Shown here in pieces: positions 42,345 through 52,614 of a DNA stretch of 64,000 nt. A model generated the notes under the pieces. It did not search any database. It had not been told where the DNA came from and saw nothing but the letters and a program-made list of their open reading frames with translations. The stretch is from positions 372,001 to 436,000 of the forward strand of contig JAOSJP010000012.1 in NCBI GenBank assembly GCA_027494015.1, in the 5' to 3' direction. The DNA comes from Anaerolineae bacterium (lineage in GTDB: Bacteria > Chloroflexota > Anaerolineae > Aggregatilineales > Aggregatilineaceae). Numbering within the stretch: position 1 is the first letter of the stretch; every line of letters starts with the position of its first letter. The position numbers were made by a program, and so were the translations under genes.

Positions 42345-42393
42345 CCTCTCTGCTCCTCCACTCTTCCCCAAAACCAGGTGCGGGGTACGCTGA

Positions 42394-42421
42394 ATTATAC
42401 CGCTCCCCAGGGGAGCGTCAA
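42394..42421 (-). promoter_or_regulatory. Promoter with a 17-bp palindrome in its spacer
   Basis: On the minus strand TTGACG (42421-42416) and TATAAT (42399-42394) are 16 bp apart. The spacer holds CGCTCCCCAGGGGAGCG (42401-42417), a perfect palindrome around one base and a candidate operator. The gene starts at 42344. Confidence 0.65.
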
Positions 42422-42504
42422 CGGCGGTAAGGCGAGCGTAGGGCAGCCGTGTCAGAAACAGGGGCTAGTGCAGCGCGGCGGAAATAAACGCATGGTTCTT
42501 TCGT

Positions 42505-43198
42505 AGGGGCGCTGCTCTGCTGCGCCCTGGTTGACCTCACCCCCGCTCGGCGCTCACGCGCCTCACCGCCCCCTCTCCGTCAACGGAGAGGGGGCAAGCC
42601 GAGCGCAGCGAGGCTGGGGGTGAGGTAGAACAACGCCCACGTTTGATACGATTGCTCTGCCCCGCGCCGAAATCCAGGGTGCGTGCAAAACCTGTCAGGT
42701 AGGGGCGCCGCTCTGCTGTGCCCTGGTTGACCTCACCCCCGCTCGGCGCTCACGCGCCTCACCGCCCCCTCTCCGTCAACGGAGAGGGGGCAAGCCGAGC
42801 GCAGCGAGGCTGGGGGTGAGGTAGAACAACGCCCACGTTTGATACGATTGCTCTGGGGGGAAGGGGGGGGCCCACGTTTGATACGATTGCTCTGCCCCGC
42901 GCCGAAATCCAGGGTGTGTGCAAAACCTGTCAGGTAGGGGCGCTGCTCTGCTGTGCCCTGGTTGACCTCACCCCCGCTCGGCGCTCACGCGCCTCACCGC
43001 CCCCTCTCCGTCGACGGAGAGGGGGCAAGCCGAGCGCAGCGAGGCTGGGGGTGAGGCAGAACAACGCCCACGTTTGATACGATTGCTCTGCCCCGCGCCG
43101 AAATCCAGGGTGCGTGCAAAACCTGTCAGGTAGGGGCCCTGCTCTGCTGTGCCCTGGTTGACCTCACCCCCGCTTCGCCGGCCTGCGCCTGCGCGAGC
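42505..43198. repeat. Tandem array of Pal-B composites
   Basis: Palindromes at 42532-42627, 42728-42822 and 42963-43058 and a truncated fourth from 43158. The unit is about 196 bp and includes CCCACGTTTGATACGATTGC and GTGCAAAACCTGTCAGGTAG. Unit 2 carries a 39-bp internal duplication around 42855-42893. Confidence 0.9.
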
Positions 43199-43201
43199 CG
43201 G

Positions 43202-46200
43202 TCAGTTCGCCTTGTCCAGGCGCAGCGTCACGGTTCCCTCGCCGCGATACTGGATGATCTCAATGGTGTACTGGCCGGACGCGGGCAAGGCAACGTTCGT
43301 CAGTAGGGGATTCAGGCCGGGGCCGCTGTCGTCATCTTCGGCGATGACGGTGCCGTCCGGCCCCAGCAGGCGCAGCGCCGTGTCCAGCGCCGCGTTCGCG
43401 CCCGCGTCGGCGGCCACCGTCACCTGATCGCCAGCGTTCCCCGCGAAGGTCACGGTGATGGTCTGCCCGGCGGCAATCGCCACATCTGCCATTTGCCCGT
43501 AGGCGATGGTGCCCGGCGCGGGTTCAGCTGGTGTGGGTGTGCTCGTCGCGGCGGCAGTGGGCGGCGGGGGGTGGGCGTGAGCGATGGGGCGGGCGTGGGC
43601 GTTTCCTGGCCGGGCCAGGTCACCGGCCAGGGCAGGTCCTCCCTGCCTTCGGTCGTTGCTTCGAGCACGGGCAGCGCCGTGATCAGGGCGGGCGCGCCCG
43701 CGCGCGTCAGCGCCAGCGCGGAGGCGGGCACCCAGCCGGTGGCGCCGCGCGCATAGCCGAAGACGTACTGGTTGTCGGCGCTGCGGGCCAGCGCCGCGAA
43801 CGGCTGCCCGCCGATGAGCGCCGCCAGGGCGCGCGCGCCGCTGCTCCCGGTCAGCAGGATATTAGTCAGGTCGGGCTGCACCGTGCCGATGATGGTGCTG
43901 GCCCGCTCGGTCAGTAGCGGGTTGCCGGCGATGGTCAGCGGCACGTAGGCGAAGTTGTCGAACGCGGCAGTCACGGGCGTGTTCGAGTCCACATAGGTGT
44001 ACGAGATGGCGCGCGCGCCGCCGCGCGTGTGCGTGCTGTCAACGACTGCGCCCTTAAGCTGCCCGTTCAGATAGACCTCGATGTAGTCGCCGATCACCAG
44101 CACGCCGAACGTATGCGGTTGGCTCGGCCCCACGCGCACCGCGCTGTCAACCGCCGCCGGAAGCAGCTCCTCTACCTCGGAGTCAGTCACTTTGAACAGC
44201 ACGACCTGCCGGCGGTGATCCACCACGAAGTAGTAGAAATTCGCGTCGTCTACCACGCGGAAGGCCAACCCATACTCATAGTAATTCGTGTCGCTGACCA
44301 TCTCGGCGGTCACCTCAGCGTAAAAGGCCGCGTCACCTTGCAGCAGCGGGTCGGGGAAGGCCCAGCGCATGAAGTCCAGCTCCGGCGCTTCCATGATCAA
44401 CCGCCCGTCAATGATGTTGGCGAAGCGCCAGTCGTTGCGGTTGTTGTCGAAGGTGTCGAGCACGGCCTCGCCTGGCTGAAGCGGTGCCTGGCCGAGCACG
44501 AGCGCGTTCTCTGACGGGGGCGTCGGCGCGGCGGGCGTGTCAGTTGGCGCGGGCGTTGGCGTGGGCGGGCTGACCAGCGGACGGCCATCCACCTGGATCG
44601 AGCGGATCATCGGCAGCAGGACGTTCTCGCCAAACGGCAGATCGAACTCGCCGATCGGCGCCAGCACGACGATGTGCAGCCAGTCGTCCGCCGCGATCTC
44701 GATCAGCCACGTCCACAGGTGCATTCCGCCTTCGCGGATGTCCATCAGCCGCGCCGGGACGGAGAACTCCTCGGCAGGGACGCTCATCCCGCTGAAGTCC
44801 GAGCCGAAGGGGTGCTCGACGGCGCTGACCAGGCTGCTGATGTCGCTCGTCGTCCCTGCGCCGAAGACCTGCCCCGGCGTGCCGCGCACCAGCGTGATCG
44901 TCGGATAGGAATTGCTCAACGGATTGCTCGAATCCACCGGGGCCAGGAAGTACGTCAGGCCGAAGAACCAGGGATCGGGCCACGTCACCGGATAGTCAAG
45001 CGCGACCCCCAGCGTGTCCAGGCTGCGGGGCTGCAGCGTCTCCGGGACGAAGAGGGTCGGGTCTACCGCGCTGGGGGTGGGCGTGAGCGTCTCGGTTGGC
45101 GCGGGTGTGTGTGTGACCGTCGGCGTAGCGGTCGGCGTGCCGGTGAGCGTTGGGGTGTCGGTTGGCGCAGGCGTGTCCGTCGGTGTCGGGGTCAGCGACG
45201 GCGTGAAGGTGGCCGTGGGCAGGGCGACGACCGGGATGTTCGGGTTGCCGGAGATGCGCACCACCTCCGCCGAGACCCAGCCCGTGCCGGGGATGCCGCC
45301 GCCGACCACCTGGTACCAGCCGCCATCTTCGCTCACGCCGACGACGATGACTTCTGCCTCGCGAGTCAGCGTGGCGATCACCTCATACTCAAAGCCAGGC
45401 CCGCGCCGCACGTTGCCCCGTTCCGACAGGATGGTGGCGAACGTGGTGCGCGCCGTAGCCGTCGGCGCGGGCGTGTCAGTGGGCGCGGGGGTGTCGGTTG
45501 GCGCGGGCGTCTCCGTTAACGTGGCGGTGGGCGTCGCCGTGGGGGCGAGCGTCTCAGTCGGCGTGACTGTCTCGGTCGGCGTGGGCAGAACGGCTACCTT
45601 CCCCTTCTCGTCGTCACCGCCGAGCGCCAGCAGCGCGATCACCACGACGACGGCGATCACGCCCAGCGCCGCCACGCCGATGACCAGCGGGTTGAGTCCG
45701 CCGCGCCCCGCCGGAGATACCGGCGCGCGCGGAGGGGCCGCCTGGGTGGGCGGCGCGGGCGGAGTCGCGCGCTCTGGCGGTGAGGGCGCGCGGGTAGGCG
45801 CGGCCTCCTCGCCGATCACCGTCCGCTCCATGTCTGGCGCGGGCGCCGACCGGGGGCGGGTTGGCCCGGCGCGCAGCGCCGTGACGAAGTCCTCGGCCAG
45901 CTCCTCGGCGGACTGGTAGCGGTCGTCGGGGTTCTTGGCCAGCGCGCGCAGAATGACCGCCTCCACGCCGGGGTCGAGGTCGGGATTGGCCAGGTGCGGG
46001 GGCGGCGGCGCGTCGTTGAAGTGTTTGTACATCAGGGTGTAGGGCGTGTCGCCGGAGAAGGGAAGCTGGCCGAGCACCATCTCGTAGAGCATGATCCCCA
46101 GCGCGTAGATGTCGGTGCGCGCGTCCACCAGCTCGCCGCGCCACTGCTCTGGGGCCATGTAGGCTGGAGTGCCCAGGATGTTGCCTGTCGCGGTGAGCTT

Positions 46201-46701
46201 GGTCGTCCCGGCGAGCATCTTGGCGATGCCGAAGTCGGTCAGGTAGGCGTTGTCGCGCTCGTCGAGCAGCACGTTATTGGGCTTGAGATCGCGGTGGACG
46301 ATGCCCTGCTCGTGGGCGAAAGTCAGGGCGCTGGAGATCTGACCGAGCATCCGCGCCGCCAGCGGCAGCGGCAGCGCCCCGCGCGACAGGCGGTCGTCCA
46401 GGCTGCCGCCGCGTATGGACTGCATGACGATGTAGATGAACTTGTCTTCGCGCCCGAAGTCAATGACCGGCAGGATGTGCGGGTGCTGGAGCCGGGCGAT
46501 GAGCTGTGCTTCGTGCTCGAAGCGCGCCACGAACTGCTCATCGTCGGCCAGCTCCGCCGCCATCACCTTGACGGCTACATCGCGGTCCATCGAAGCCTGG
46601 CGGGCCAGGTAGACGGTGGCCATCCCTCCCCGGCCCAGCACAGACCGAATCGCATACTGGCCCCGCCCTAACACCTGGTTGATGAGGTCGTCGCTCGCCA
46701 T
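43202..46701 (-). CDS. Transmembrane Ser/Thr protein kinase with extracellular multidomain tail, frameshifted near its end
   Basis: The 1166-residue protein starts at ATG 46701. The kinase domain (10-275) has GRGGMATVY, Lys in VAVKVM, HRDLKPNN, DFGIAK and YMAPEQW, all catalytic residues present. One membrane helix (LVIGVAALGVIAVVVVIALLALGG) follows. Outside are Pro/Thr stalks, an SH3b domain (RGNVRRGPGFEYEVIATL), a sandwich domain (DTFDNNRNDWRFANIIDGRLIME), a second SH3-like unit and a C-terminal PPC domain. The PPC domain (43202-43492) lies in another frame; adding one C to the C6 run (G6 at 43566-43571) restores continuity. Probably senses cell-wall or surface signals. Confidence 0.85.
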
Positions 46702-46804
46702 GATGTCACGCTCGCCGGATGAGAAATGGACGCACTCATGAAGGTACAAAGAATCGCGGCAATAAGCAAGTAGCAGATGTGAGGAGATGGGGGGCGGAGA
46801 CTCA

Positions 46805-46836
46805 GACTTCCGAAGTCTCCACAGACTTCGGAAGTC
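46805..46836. repeat. Pal-A hairpin repeat, copy 8
   Basis: GACTTCCGAAGTC/GACTTCGGAAGTC, loop TCCACA, in the divergent region between kinase and DegV genes. Confidence 0.9.
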
Positions 46837-46969
46837 TGGTCCTGCCCCGCGCGCCGAGAACAGGCAGCTTTGCCCCAAACAGGGTATCATCCTCGCGTCT
46901 TTTATCTCATGCCTCGCTTCAGCCCCCCATTGACTGTGGTTAGCGTGGCTATCACCCGAGGAGATTGCT

Positions 46970-47866
46970 ATGACAGAAGGCTCACCGGCGGGCAGCCGCC
47001 CGCCGATCATCGTCACTGATTCCACCTGCGACCTGCCGGCGGATGCCTGGCAGCATTACAACATCCAGCGCGCGCCGCTCAAGGTTCTGTTCGGCGAAGA
47101 GTCCTATCGCAGCGACCTGGACATGAACCTCACCCAGTTTGCCGAGCGGGCGGCGCGCGGTGACGTGCACCCGACCTCGTCGCAGCCCACCGTGCCCGAC
47201 TTCAAGGCGCTGTACGAATCGCTGGCGGGCGCGCCCATCCTGTCCATCCATCTCAGCGCCGGGCTGAGCGGCACGGTCAACGCGGCGCGCCAGGCGGCCC
47301 AGGCCCTGCCCGGCCAGGACATCACCGTGCACGACAGCGGCACCATCTCCGCCGCGCTGGGCCTGCAGGTGCTCGCCGCCGCTCGCGCTGCCGCCGCCGG
47401 GTATACGGCTGCGCAGATCGTCCCGCTGCTGGAGCAGACGCACGCCGCCGGGGGACTGCTCTTCATCCTCGATGACCTGACGCCGCTGGTGCGCGGCGGG
47501 CGCATCGGCACGGTGCAATACCACGTGGCCCAGGCGCTGCACATCAAGCCGCTGATCACCGTCAGCAAGAGCGGCGAGTCGGCGGGCACTTACGTCCCGG
47601 CGGGGCGCGTCCGCCGCCTGGAAAAAGCGGTGGATGCGTTCGTGGAGCAGATTGTCAGGGAAGTGGGCGAAGGGCAGAAGCTGCGCGCGCACATCGTCTA
47701 CGGCACCGATCCCACGCCGACGCTGGCCGACCGGCTGAGCGAGAAGCTGCGCCAGCGCTTCGACTGCGTGCACCTGGAACGGTCACTGGCCGGGCCGATC
47801 CTGGCCGTGCACACGGGGACGGTGGCCTTCGACATCGGCTACGCGGCGGGCGACTGGGCGGTGTGA
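46970..47866 (+). CDS. DegV-family fatty-acid-binding protein
   Basis: The 298-residue protein has the DegV two-domain fold. IIVTDSTCDLPAD at the N-terminus, then SIHLSAGLSGTVNAARQAA, VHDSGTISAALGL, and LFILDDLTPLVRGGRIG are typical, including the SxxLSGT lipid head-group site. DegV/FakB proteins present fatty acids for phosphorylation by FakA. The fakA partner is not in the window. Usual length is about 280-290. Confidence 0.9.
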   Translation: MTEGSPAGSRPPIIVTDSTCDLPADAWQHYNIQRAPLKVLFGEESYRSDLDMNLTQFAERAARGDVHPTSSQPTVPDFKALYESLAGAPILSIHLSAGLSGTVNAARQAAQALPGQDITVHDSGTISAALGLQVLAAARAAAAGYTAAQIVPLLEQTHAAGGLLFILDDLTPLVRGGRIGTVQYHVAQALHIKPLITVSKSGESAGTYVPAGRVRRLEKAVDAFVEQIVREVGEGQKLRAHIVYGTDPTPTLADRLSEKLRQRFDCVHLERSLAGPILAVHTGTVAFDIGYAAGDWAV

Positions 47867-47936
47867 GGCCCTCGCGCGGGGCGTATCGGGGACGGGATTG
47901 CTGAACCGCAGAGGGCGCACAGGGCGCGCGCTGGTT

Positions 47937-48033
47937 TACCTCACCCCCAGCCTCGCCCCGCTCGGCTTGCCCCCTCTCCATGCTGGAGAGGAGGCGGCGA
48001 GGCCCGTGTCAGTGGGCCGAGCGGGGGTGAGGC
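47937..48033. repeat. Pal-B palindromic repeat
   Basis: Variant with core CCCCCTCTCCATGCTGGAGAGG, so the inner stem is altered yet still pairs. It lies between converging genes. Confidence 0.85.
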
Positions 48034-48056
48034 CGACACAACGAGGTGGCGCCCCG

Positions 48057-48692
48057 TCACACCGACAGGGCGATCAACCACTGCGCGGCGAAGTACGTGC
48101 TCAGCACCCAGAACGGCGCACTGCGCCACGCGCCCCGGAACCGCTCCACCGCCAGCGCCGAGTCCGACGTGACGAACAGGTACGCGCCAGCCAGGGCCAG
48201 CAGCGTTCCGTCCTGGCGCGTTTCGAGCCAGCGGTTGGCCGCCTGCCAGGCCATCAACAGGATCACCGCCATGTAGACGATCACCGGGCCGCGCAGCGAC
48301 CCCAGGTGCGGCCACAGCCAGCGCAGCATCAGCACGCCATAGAGCGCAAAGGGGGCCAGGTACCACAGCGGGGCGATGCCGCGCCCTTCCAGCGTGAAGG
48401 CGGCAAAGTAGAAGAGATGGGCCACCAGAAAGCTGACCAGGCCAGGCAGAAAGCGATCCGGCAGCATCAGGAAGACGTCCCCGGCCAGCGACGCGGCCAG
48501 CCCCAGGACGATCAGCGCCTGGTAGCGCGCCGTGAGCGGGTCTTCCGCCAGCAGCGCGATCAACAGGATGCTCAGCGTCGCCAGCGGCTTGCAGACGTAT
48601 TCCAGCCGCTTCGACTGGCGATACTTGGCGACGATGGTCAGCGCGGCGCACAGGGCGGCGGCGGCGCTGAGCAGGGCGATGGGCAGGGTCAT
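48057..48692 (-). CDS. YhhN/TMEM86 family membrane protein (lysoplasmalogenase-like)
   Basis: The 211-residue protein has about eight helices. Family signatures are VCKPLATLSILLIALL, LAASLAGDVFLMLPDRFLPGLVSFLVAHLFYFAAF and GAYLFVTSDSALAVERF, with conserved Asp in GDVFLM and SDS. Family members hydrolyse vinyl-ether lysolipids in animals; the bacterial role is unclear. It precedes an epimerase by 28 bases on the same strand order. Confidence 0.85.
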   Translation of the reverse strand: MTLPIALLSAAAALCAALTIVAKYRQSKRLEYVCKPLATLSILLIALLAEDPLTARYQALIVLGLAASLAGDVFLMLPDRFLPGLVSFLVAHLFYFAAFTLEGRGIAPLWYLAPFALYGVLMLRWLWPHLGSLRGPVIVYMAVILLMAWQAANRWLETRQDGTLLALAGAYLFVTSDSALAVERFRGAWRSAPFWVLSTYFAAQWLIALSV

Positions 48693-48720
48693 CCAGCGTT
48701 TGCCTTTGAGGAGACGCGGC

Positions 48721-49692
48721 TCATTCGGGCCAGCCGCCGCTGGCCATCTTCCACGCCTTGAACCAGGCCCAGGTGCGGGCCAGCCCTTCGTGCACCGGCG
48801 TGGACGGGGCGAAGCCGAGCAGGCGGCGCGCCTTGCTGTTGTCGCAGAAGGTGATCGGCGGGTCGCTGGGTGGCGTGGGCACGCTGCGCGTGTGGAGCGT
48901 CCGCCCCGATAGCTCCTCGATCACGTCAATGAACTCCTTCAGCGAGATCGGCGCACCGACGCCCAGGTTGATCACTTCGTAGCCGAGCGGTCGGTCGAGC
49001 GCGGCGATCACGCCGGTCACCGTGTCGTCAATGTACGTCCAGTCGCGGTGAATGTCGCCGTTGTTGAAGATGGGCACGACGCTGCCATCGAGCACGGCCT
49101 CCATCACGCGCATGGGCATCATGTCCGGGCGGCCCGCCGGCCCATAGACGTTGAAGAAGCGCAGCGCGGTGATGTTCTGGCCGTGCAGGTGGTGGTAGGT
49201 GTGGGCCAGCAGCTCGGCGGCGCGCTTGCTGGCCGGATAAGCAGCCAGCGGACGGTCGGCGGCGTCCTCTTCGCTGAAGGGCAGGCGCTGCGTTTCGCCG
49301 TAGACCGACGAAGTGGAGGCCAGCACGAAGTTGTCGCAGCCGTGCCGCTGCGCTGCCTCAAGCAGGGTGAGCGTGCCGTCCAGGTTGACCGCGTAATACA
49401 GGCGCGGCTGCTTCATGCTCTCGCGCACGCCAGCCATCGCTGCCAGGTGCGCCACGCGGCGGATGTCGTGCGCGGCGAAGAGCGCCTCGACCGTCTCCGC
49501 GTCGCGGATGTCGCCCTCGACCATCGTGAAGGCCGGGTGCTGGGCCAGCTCGGCGGCGTTGGCCCGCTTGATGGCCGGGTCGTAGTAGTCGTTGAAGTTG
49601 TCCAGGGCAATCACCGTCTCGCCGCGCGCCAGCAGCGCCCGCGCCAGGTGGCTGCCGATGAAGCCCGCCCCGCCCGTCACCAGGATGCTCAC
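48721..49692 (-). CDS. NAD-dependent epimerase, UDP-glucuronate 4-epimerase-like
   Basis: The 323-residue extended SDR enzyme has the NAD motif VTGGAGFIGSHLARAL, the Ser/Thr in LASTSSVYGETQRLPF and catalytic YPASK. The block LAHTYHHLHGQNITALRFFNVYGPAGRPDMM is typical of UDP-glucuronate 4-epimerases. It provides nucleotide sugars for surface glycans and is upstream of the YhhN gene. Confidence 0.85.
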   Translation of the reverse strand: MSILVTGGAGFIGSHLARALLARGETVIALDNFNDYYDPAIKRANAAELAQHPAFTMVEGDIRDAETVEALFAAHDIRRVAHLAAMAGVRESMKQPRLYYAVNLDGTLTLLEAAQRHGCDNFVLASTSSVYGETQRLPFSEEDAADRPLAAYPASKRAAELLAHTYHHLHGQNITALRFFNVYGPAGRPDMMPMRVMEAVLDGSVVPIFNNGDIHRDWTYIDDTVTGVIAALDRPLGYEVINLGVGAPISLKEFIDVIEELSGRTLHTRSVPTPPSDPPITFCDNSKARRLLGFAPSTPVHEGLARTWAWFKAWKMASGGWPE

Positions 49693-49737
49693 ATGCCCGT
49701 CCTTTCGCCGGCTCGCCGCCGCTCAGGGCCGTTTGAA

Positions 49738-49840
49738 GACCTCACCCCCGGCCCCCTCTCCGTTTACGGAGAGGGGGAGTCGTTTTGCGGTTAAGTCCCC
49801 TCTCCGCGTGTGGAGAGGGGATTTAGGGGTGAGGTAAATC
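49738..49840. repeat. Pal-B variant palindrome
   Basis: CTCACCCCC and GGGGTGAG enclose two hairpins: CCCTCTCCGT/ACGGAGAGGG and CCCCTCTCC/GGAGAGGGG. A diverged form of the family. Confidence 0.75.
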
Positions 49841-49868
49841 CGCACAGCAGGACTCGTCAAATGACCGC

Positions 49869-50483
49869 TCAGGGCTGGATAAAGCCCTGCACCTCAAACG
49901 CGCCGTTGTCCACAACCAGACTCTGCTCGTACAGAAAGTAGCTGCCCGGCAGGTCATCAAAGGGCCGGATCAGCACGTCTTCAAACTGCGCCTTGACCGT
50001 CTGCACCACGAAATCCGGCACGCCGATGCCCGCCACGTCCACTTTGGTGATGTCGAGCGTGATCTGCCCGGCGTGGTCCACCCCAGGCTTGATGAAGACC
50101 TTGAGCGGCACCTTCAGGAAGCGCACTTCTACGTCGGCGTAGAAGCGCATCTCGCCATCGTCCAGCCCCACCTGCACGTTCGTGAAGGGATAGACGTGGC
50201 CATGCTCTTCAGCGAACGCCTTGCCTTCGAGAGCCATCCACGACGACAGCTCGCGCTCGGTGAACTTGAGCGCCCACCAGCCCTGGCTGCGCGCCTGGGC
50301 AATGGCATCGCTGATGGCCCGGTCGAAGGCGAGGGCCTCGGTGAGATTGGGCTGGAAGGCTTTAGACACAGGCGCGTCGCTGTCGCTGGTCGCGGCGTAG
50401 ATCACCACGCAGGCGGCCAGCCCCAGGCAGAGTAGTGGGATGAGGATGATGGACAGGCAGCAGCCACTACAGCCCTCGAACAT
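49869..50483 (-). CDS. Membrane-anchored protein of unknown function
   Basis: The 204-residue protein starts at ATG 50483. It has an N-terminal helix with four cysteines (MFEGCSGCCLSIILIPLLCLGLAACVV). The extracellular part has an LEA-like or AsmA-like strand pattern (ELSSWMALEGKAFAEEHG, VQVGLDDGEMRFYADVEVRFLKVPLKVFIKP, LVVDNGAFEVQGFIQP). The cysteine cluster near the membrane may be acylated. No family assigned. Confidence 0.6.
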   Translation of the reverse strand: MFEGCSGCCLSIILIPLLCLGLAACVVIYAATSDSDAPVSKAFQPNLTEALAFDRAISDAIAQARSQGWWALKFTERELSSWMALEGKAFAEEHGHVYPFTNVQVGLDDGEMRFYADVEVRFLKVPLKVFIKPGVDHAGQITLDITKVDVAGIGVPDFVVQTVKAQFEDVLIRPFDDLPGSYFLYEQSLVVDNGAFEVQGFIQP

Positions 50484-50609
50484 GGGTCGGCCCTCCTCGC
50501 CGGGCGGTCGGCTGGGCAACGGTCTGTATTGTACCACGTGTTGGCAGCGTGCGGCGGGCCAGCGGAGTATAATGTCTCGCGTCTGCCGGATTCGCCTGGG
50601 GAGAGAACC

Positions 50610-51335
50610 ATGCCGGTCATTGTGTCGCCGGACGAAGCCAGCGCGCTCAACGCCCGCTTTGAAGACGCCGATCCTGCCGTCGTGCTCGCCTGGGCAGCGG
50701 AGCGTTTCATGCCGCGCCTGGCCGTCACGTCTTCCTTCCAGACGCAGAGCGTGTCCCTGTTGCACCTGATCAGCCAGGTCTGCCCGCAGGTGCCGGTGCT
50801 TTTCCTGGACACCGGCTACCACTTCCCGGAGACGCTGGCTTTCCGCGATGAGCTGATCGCGCGCTTCAGGCTGACCGTGCAGGTCGTGCGCCCGGACCCA
50901 GAGCAGGCGGCAGCGCGGACCGAGTCGCTCTATCGCCGCGACCCGGACCTGTGCTGCTATGTGCACAAGGTGGTGCCCATGCAGCGCGCCCTGCGCCATC
51001 TCGACGCCTGGATCAGCGGCATCCGGCGCGACCAGACCCCCCAACGCGCGGGAACCCAGGTGGTGGAGCCGCTGCCGCAGGGAGGGGTGAAGATCAACCC
51101 GCTGGCCGCGTGGACGCGCGAGGAGGTCTGGCACTACATCCATCGCCACGATCTGCCCGCGCACCCGCTGCTGGCGCAGGGCTATCTGAGCGTGGGCTGC
51201 GCGCCGTGCACCGTCCCAGCCTTCGGCAGCGACGAACGGGCCGGGCGCTGGGCGGGCACCGGCAAAACCGAATGCGGCCTGCACACGGACGCCTTGCACC
51301 AGCCGCCCGCCTCCGACCAGGAGCGCGGGGCATGA
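50610..51335 (+). CDS. cysH: Assimilatory adenylyl-sulfate (APS) reductase
   Basis: The 241-residue enzyme reduces activated sulfate to sulfite. The P-loop-like SSFQTQSVSLLHL and DTGYHFPETLAF bind the nucleotide. Paired cysteines LCCYVHK and VGCAPC form the [4Fe-4S] ligands, which marks the APS-type rather than the cluster-free PAPS-type enzyme. The catalytic Cys is in TECGLH. ATG 50610 follows GGGGAGAG. A TATAAT box lies at 50568-50573. The stop overlaps the next start (ATGA), so the epimerase is co-translated. Confidence 0.92.
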   Translation: MPVIVSPDEASALNARFEDADPAVVLAWAAERFMPRLAVTSSFQTQSVSLLHLISQVCPQVPVLFLDTGYHFPETLAFRDELIARFRLTVQVVRPDPEQAAARTESLYRRDPDLCCYVHKVVPMQRALRHLDAWISGIRRDQTPQRAGTQVVEPLPQGGVKINPLAAWTREEVWHYIHRHDLPAHPLLAQGYLSVGCAPCTVPAFGSDERAGRWAGTGKTECGLHTDALHQPPASDQERGA

Positions 51336-52339
51336 CGCGCACGATCCTGGTCACCGGCGGCGCGGGCTACATTGGCTCGCGCCTGATCCGCGACCTGGCC
51401 GAAGACCCTGCCCTCAACGACTGCCTCATCCGCATCTACGACAACCTGCAGCGCGAGGCGTATCACTCCCTGCTCGATCTACCTGCGCGGGGGCGCTACC
51501 AGTTTGTGGAAGGCGATATTCTGGACGGCGCGGGCCTGGGCCTGGCCATGCGCGACGTGTGGGCGGTGGTGCACATGGCTGCCATCGTGCGCACGCCGCT
51601 CGCCTTTGGGCCGCCCGGCTGGATCGAGCAGGTCAATCACTGGGGATCGGCGACCGTCGGGCGGGCGGCGGCTGAAGCGGGCGTCGCCCACCTGATCTAC
51701 ACCAGCAGCGCCGCCGTCTACGGCCCGGTGGACGCGCTGGCGGGATCGCCCACCTCTGCCCTGCACCCCTTCGACGAAGGCGCGATCTGTCGCCCGCTGG
51801 GGCCGTATGCCGAGAGCAAGCTGCGCGGCGAGCGCGAGCTACAGGCCCTGCAGGCGGCGGGCAGGCTGCGCGTGACCGTCCTGCGCCTGGGATCGGCGTT
51901 CGGCTGGGCACCCGCTGTGCGCTTCGACGCGGTGGCCAATCGCCTGGCTTATCTGGCGGGGGTGGGCCGCCCCCTGACCGTGTACGGCACGGGCGAGCAG
52001 CGCCGCCCGCTGCTGCACGTCGCCGATGCCAGCCATGCCATTCGCTTCGCGCTGGCCCACGCGGAGCAGGTGGTGGGGGAAACGTACAACGTCGTTGGCG
52101 AAAACGCGCGGGTGCTGGACATGGTCGCCGCCCTGCGCGCGCTGCGCCCGTCCACGCAGGTGCGCTTCACCGAGCAGGATGTGCTCACCCACCTGTCGCT
52201 GGCCGTCAGTGGGAGCCGTCTGAGCGGGCTGGGCTGGTACCCTCAGGTGGGCCTGGAAGCGGGGCTGGCTGAGCTGCTCGATCATCTGCGGGGATTCGTG
52301 CCCTTCGGCACGGAGTCCTGGCAGGAGGAAGGCGCGTAG
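51332..52339 (+). CDS. NAD-dependent epimerase/dehydratase coupled to cysH
   Basis: The 335-residue extended SDR has VTGGAGYIGSRLIRDLA, LIYTSSAAVYGPV and catalytic YAESK. The substrate part (GVGRPLTVYGTGEQRRPLLHVADASHAIRFAL) is like UDP-glucose epimerases and related enzymes. Four-base overlap with cysH is unusual; a link between sulfate reduction and a sulfated or sulfonated sugar is one guess. Confidence 0.85.
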   Translation: MTRTILVTGGAGYIGSRLIRDLAEDPALNDCLIRIYDNLQREAYHSLLDLPARGRYQFVEGDILDGAGLGLAMRDVWAVVHMAAIVRTPLAFGPPGWIEQVNHWGSATVGRAAAEAGVAHLIYTSSAAVYGPVDALAGSPTSALHPFDEGAICRPLGPYAESKLRGERELQALQAAGRLRVTVLRLGSAFGWAPAVRFDAVANRLAYLAGVGRPLTVYGTGEQRRPLLHVADASHAIRFALAHAEQVVGETYNVVGENARVLDMVAALRALRPSTQVRFTEQDVLTHLSLAVSGSRLSGLGWYPQVGLEAGLAELLDHLRGFVPFGTESWQEEGA

Positions 52340-52407
52340 GTGCAGCGAAAGATCGCGCCACAGAGCGCAGCGAGGCTGGTGGGGGATAGAGACATGCGAC
52401 GCAAGAA

Positions 52408-52439
52408 GACTTCCGAAGTCTGCGCAGACTTCGGAAGTC
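52408..52439. repeat. Pal-A hairpin repeat, copy 9
   Basis: GACTTCCGAAGTC/GACTTCGGAAGTC, loop TGCGCA. The loop is the same as in copy 4, but here the inner pair is C-G. Confidence 0.9.
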
Positions 52440-52614
52440 TGGTTTTGAGCAGGGCGCAGCGAGCCGCGCCCCTACACGAGACCGGCATGGGTAATTTCGC
52501 CCCCTGCCTGACTGAACCTTGTACGCGGACTCCGCCCGGACGCATTGACGACGGGGCGAAATCGCACTAGCATTGCCTACGCAGCAGGGCCATCCGAGCC
52601 ATACCTCCGAGACA

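Noticed and set aside
42505..43198. A possible CRISPR array
   Set aside because: Units are about 196 bp, nearly identical throughout with no unique spacers, and no cas genes are present.
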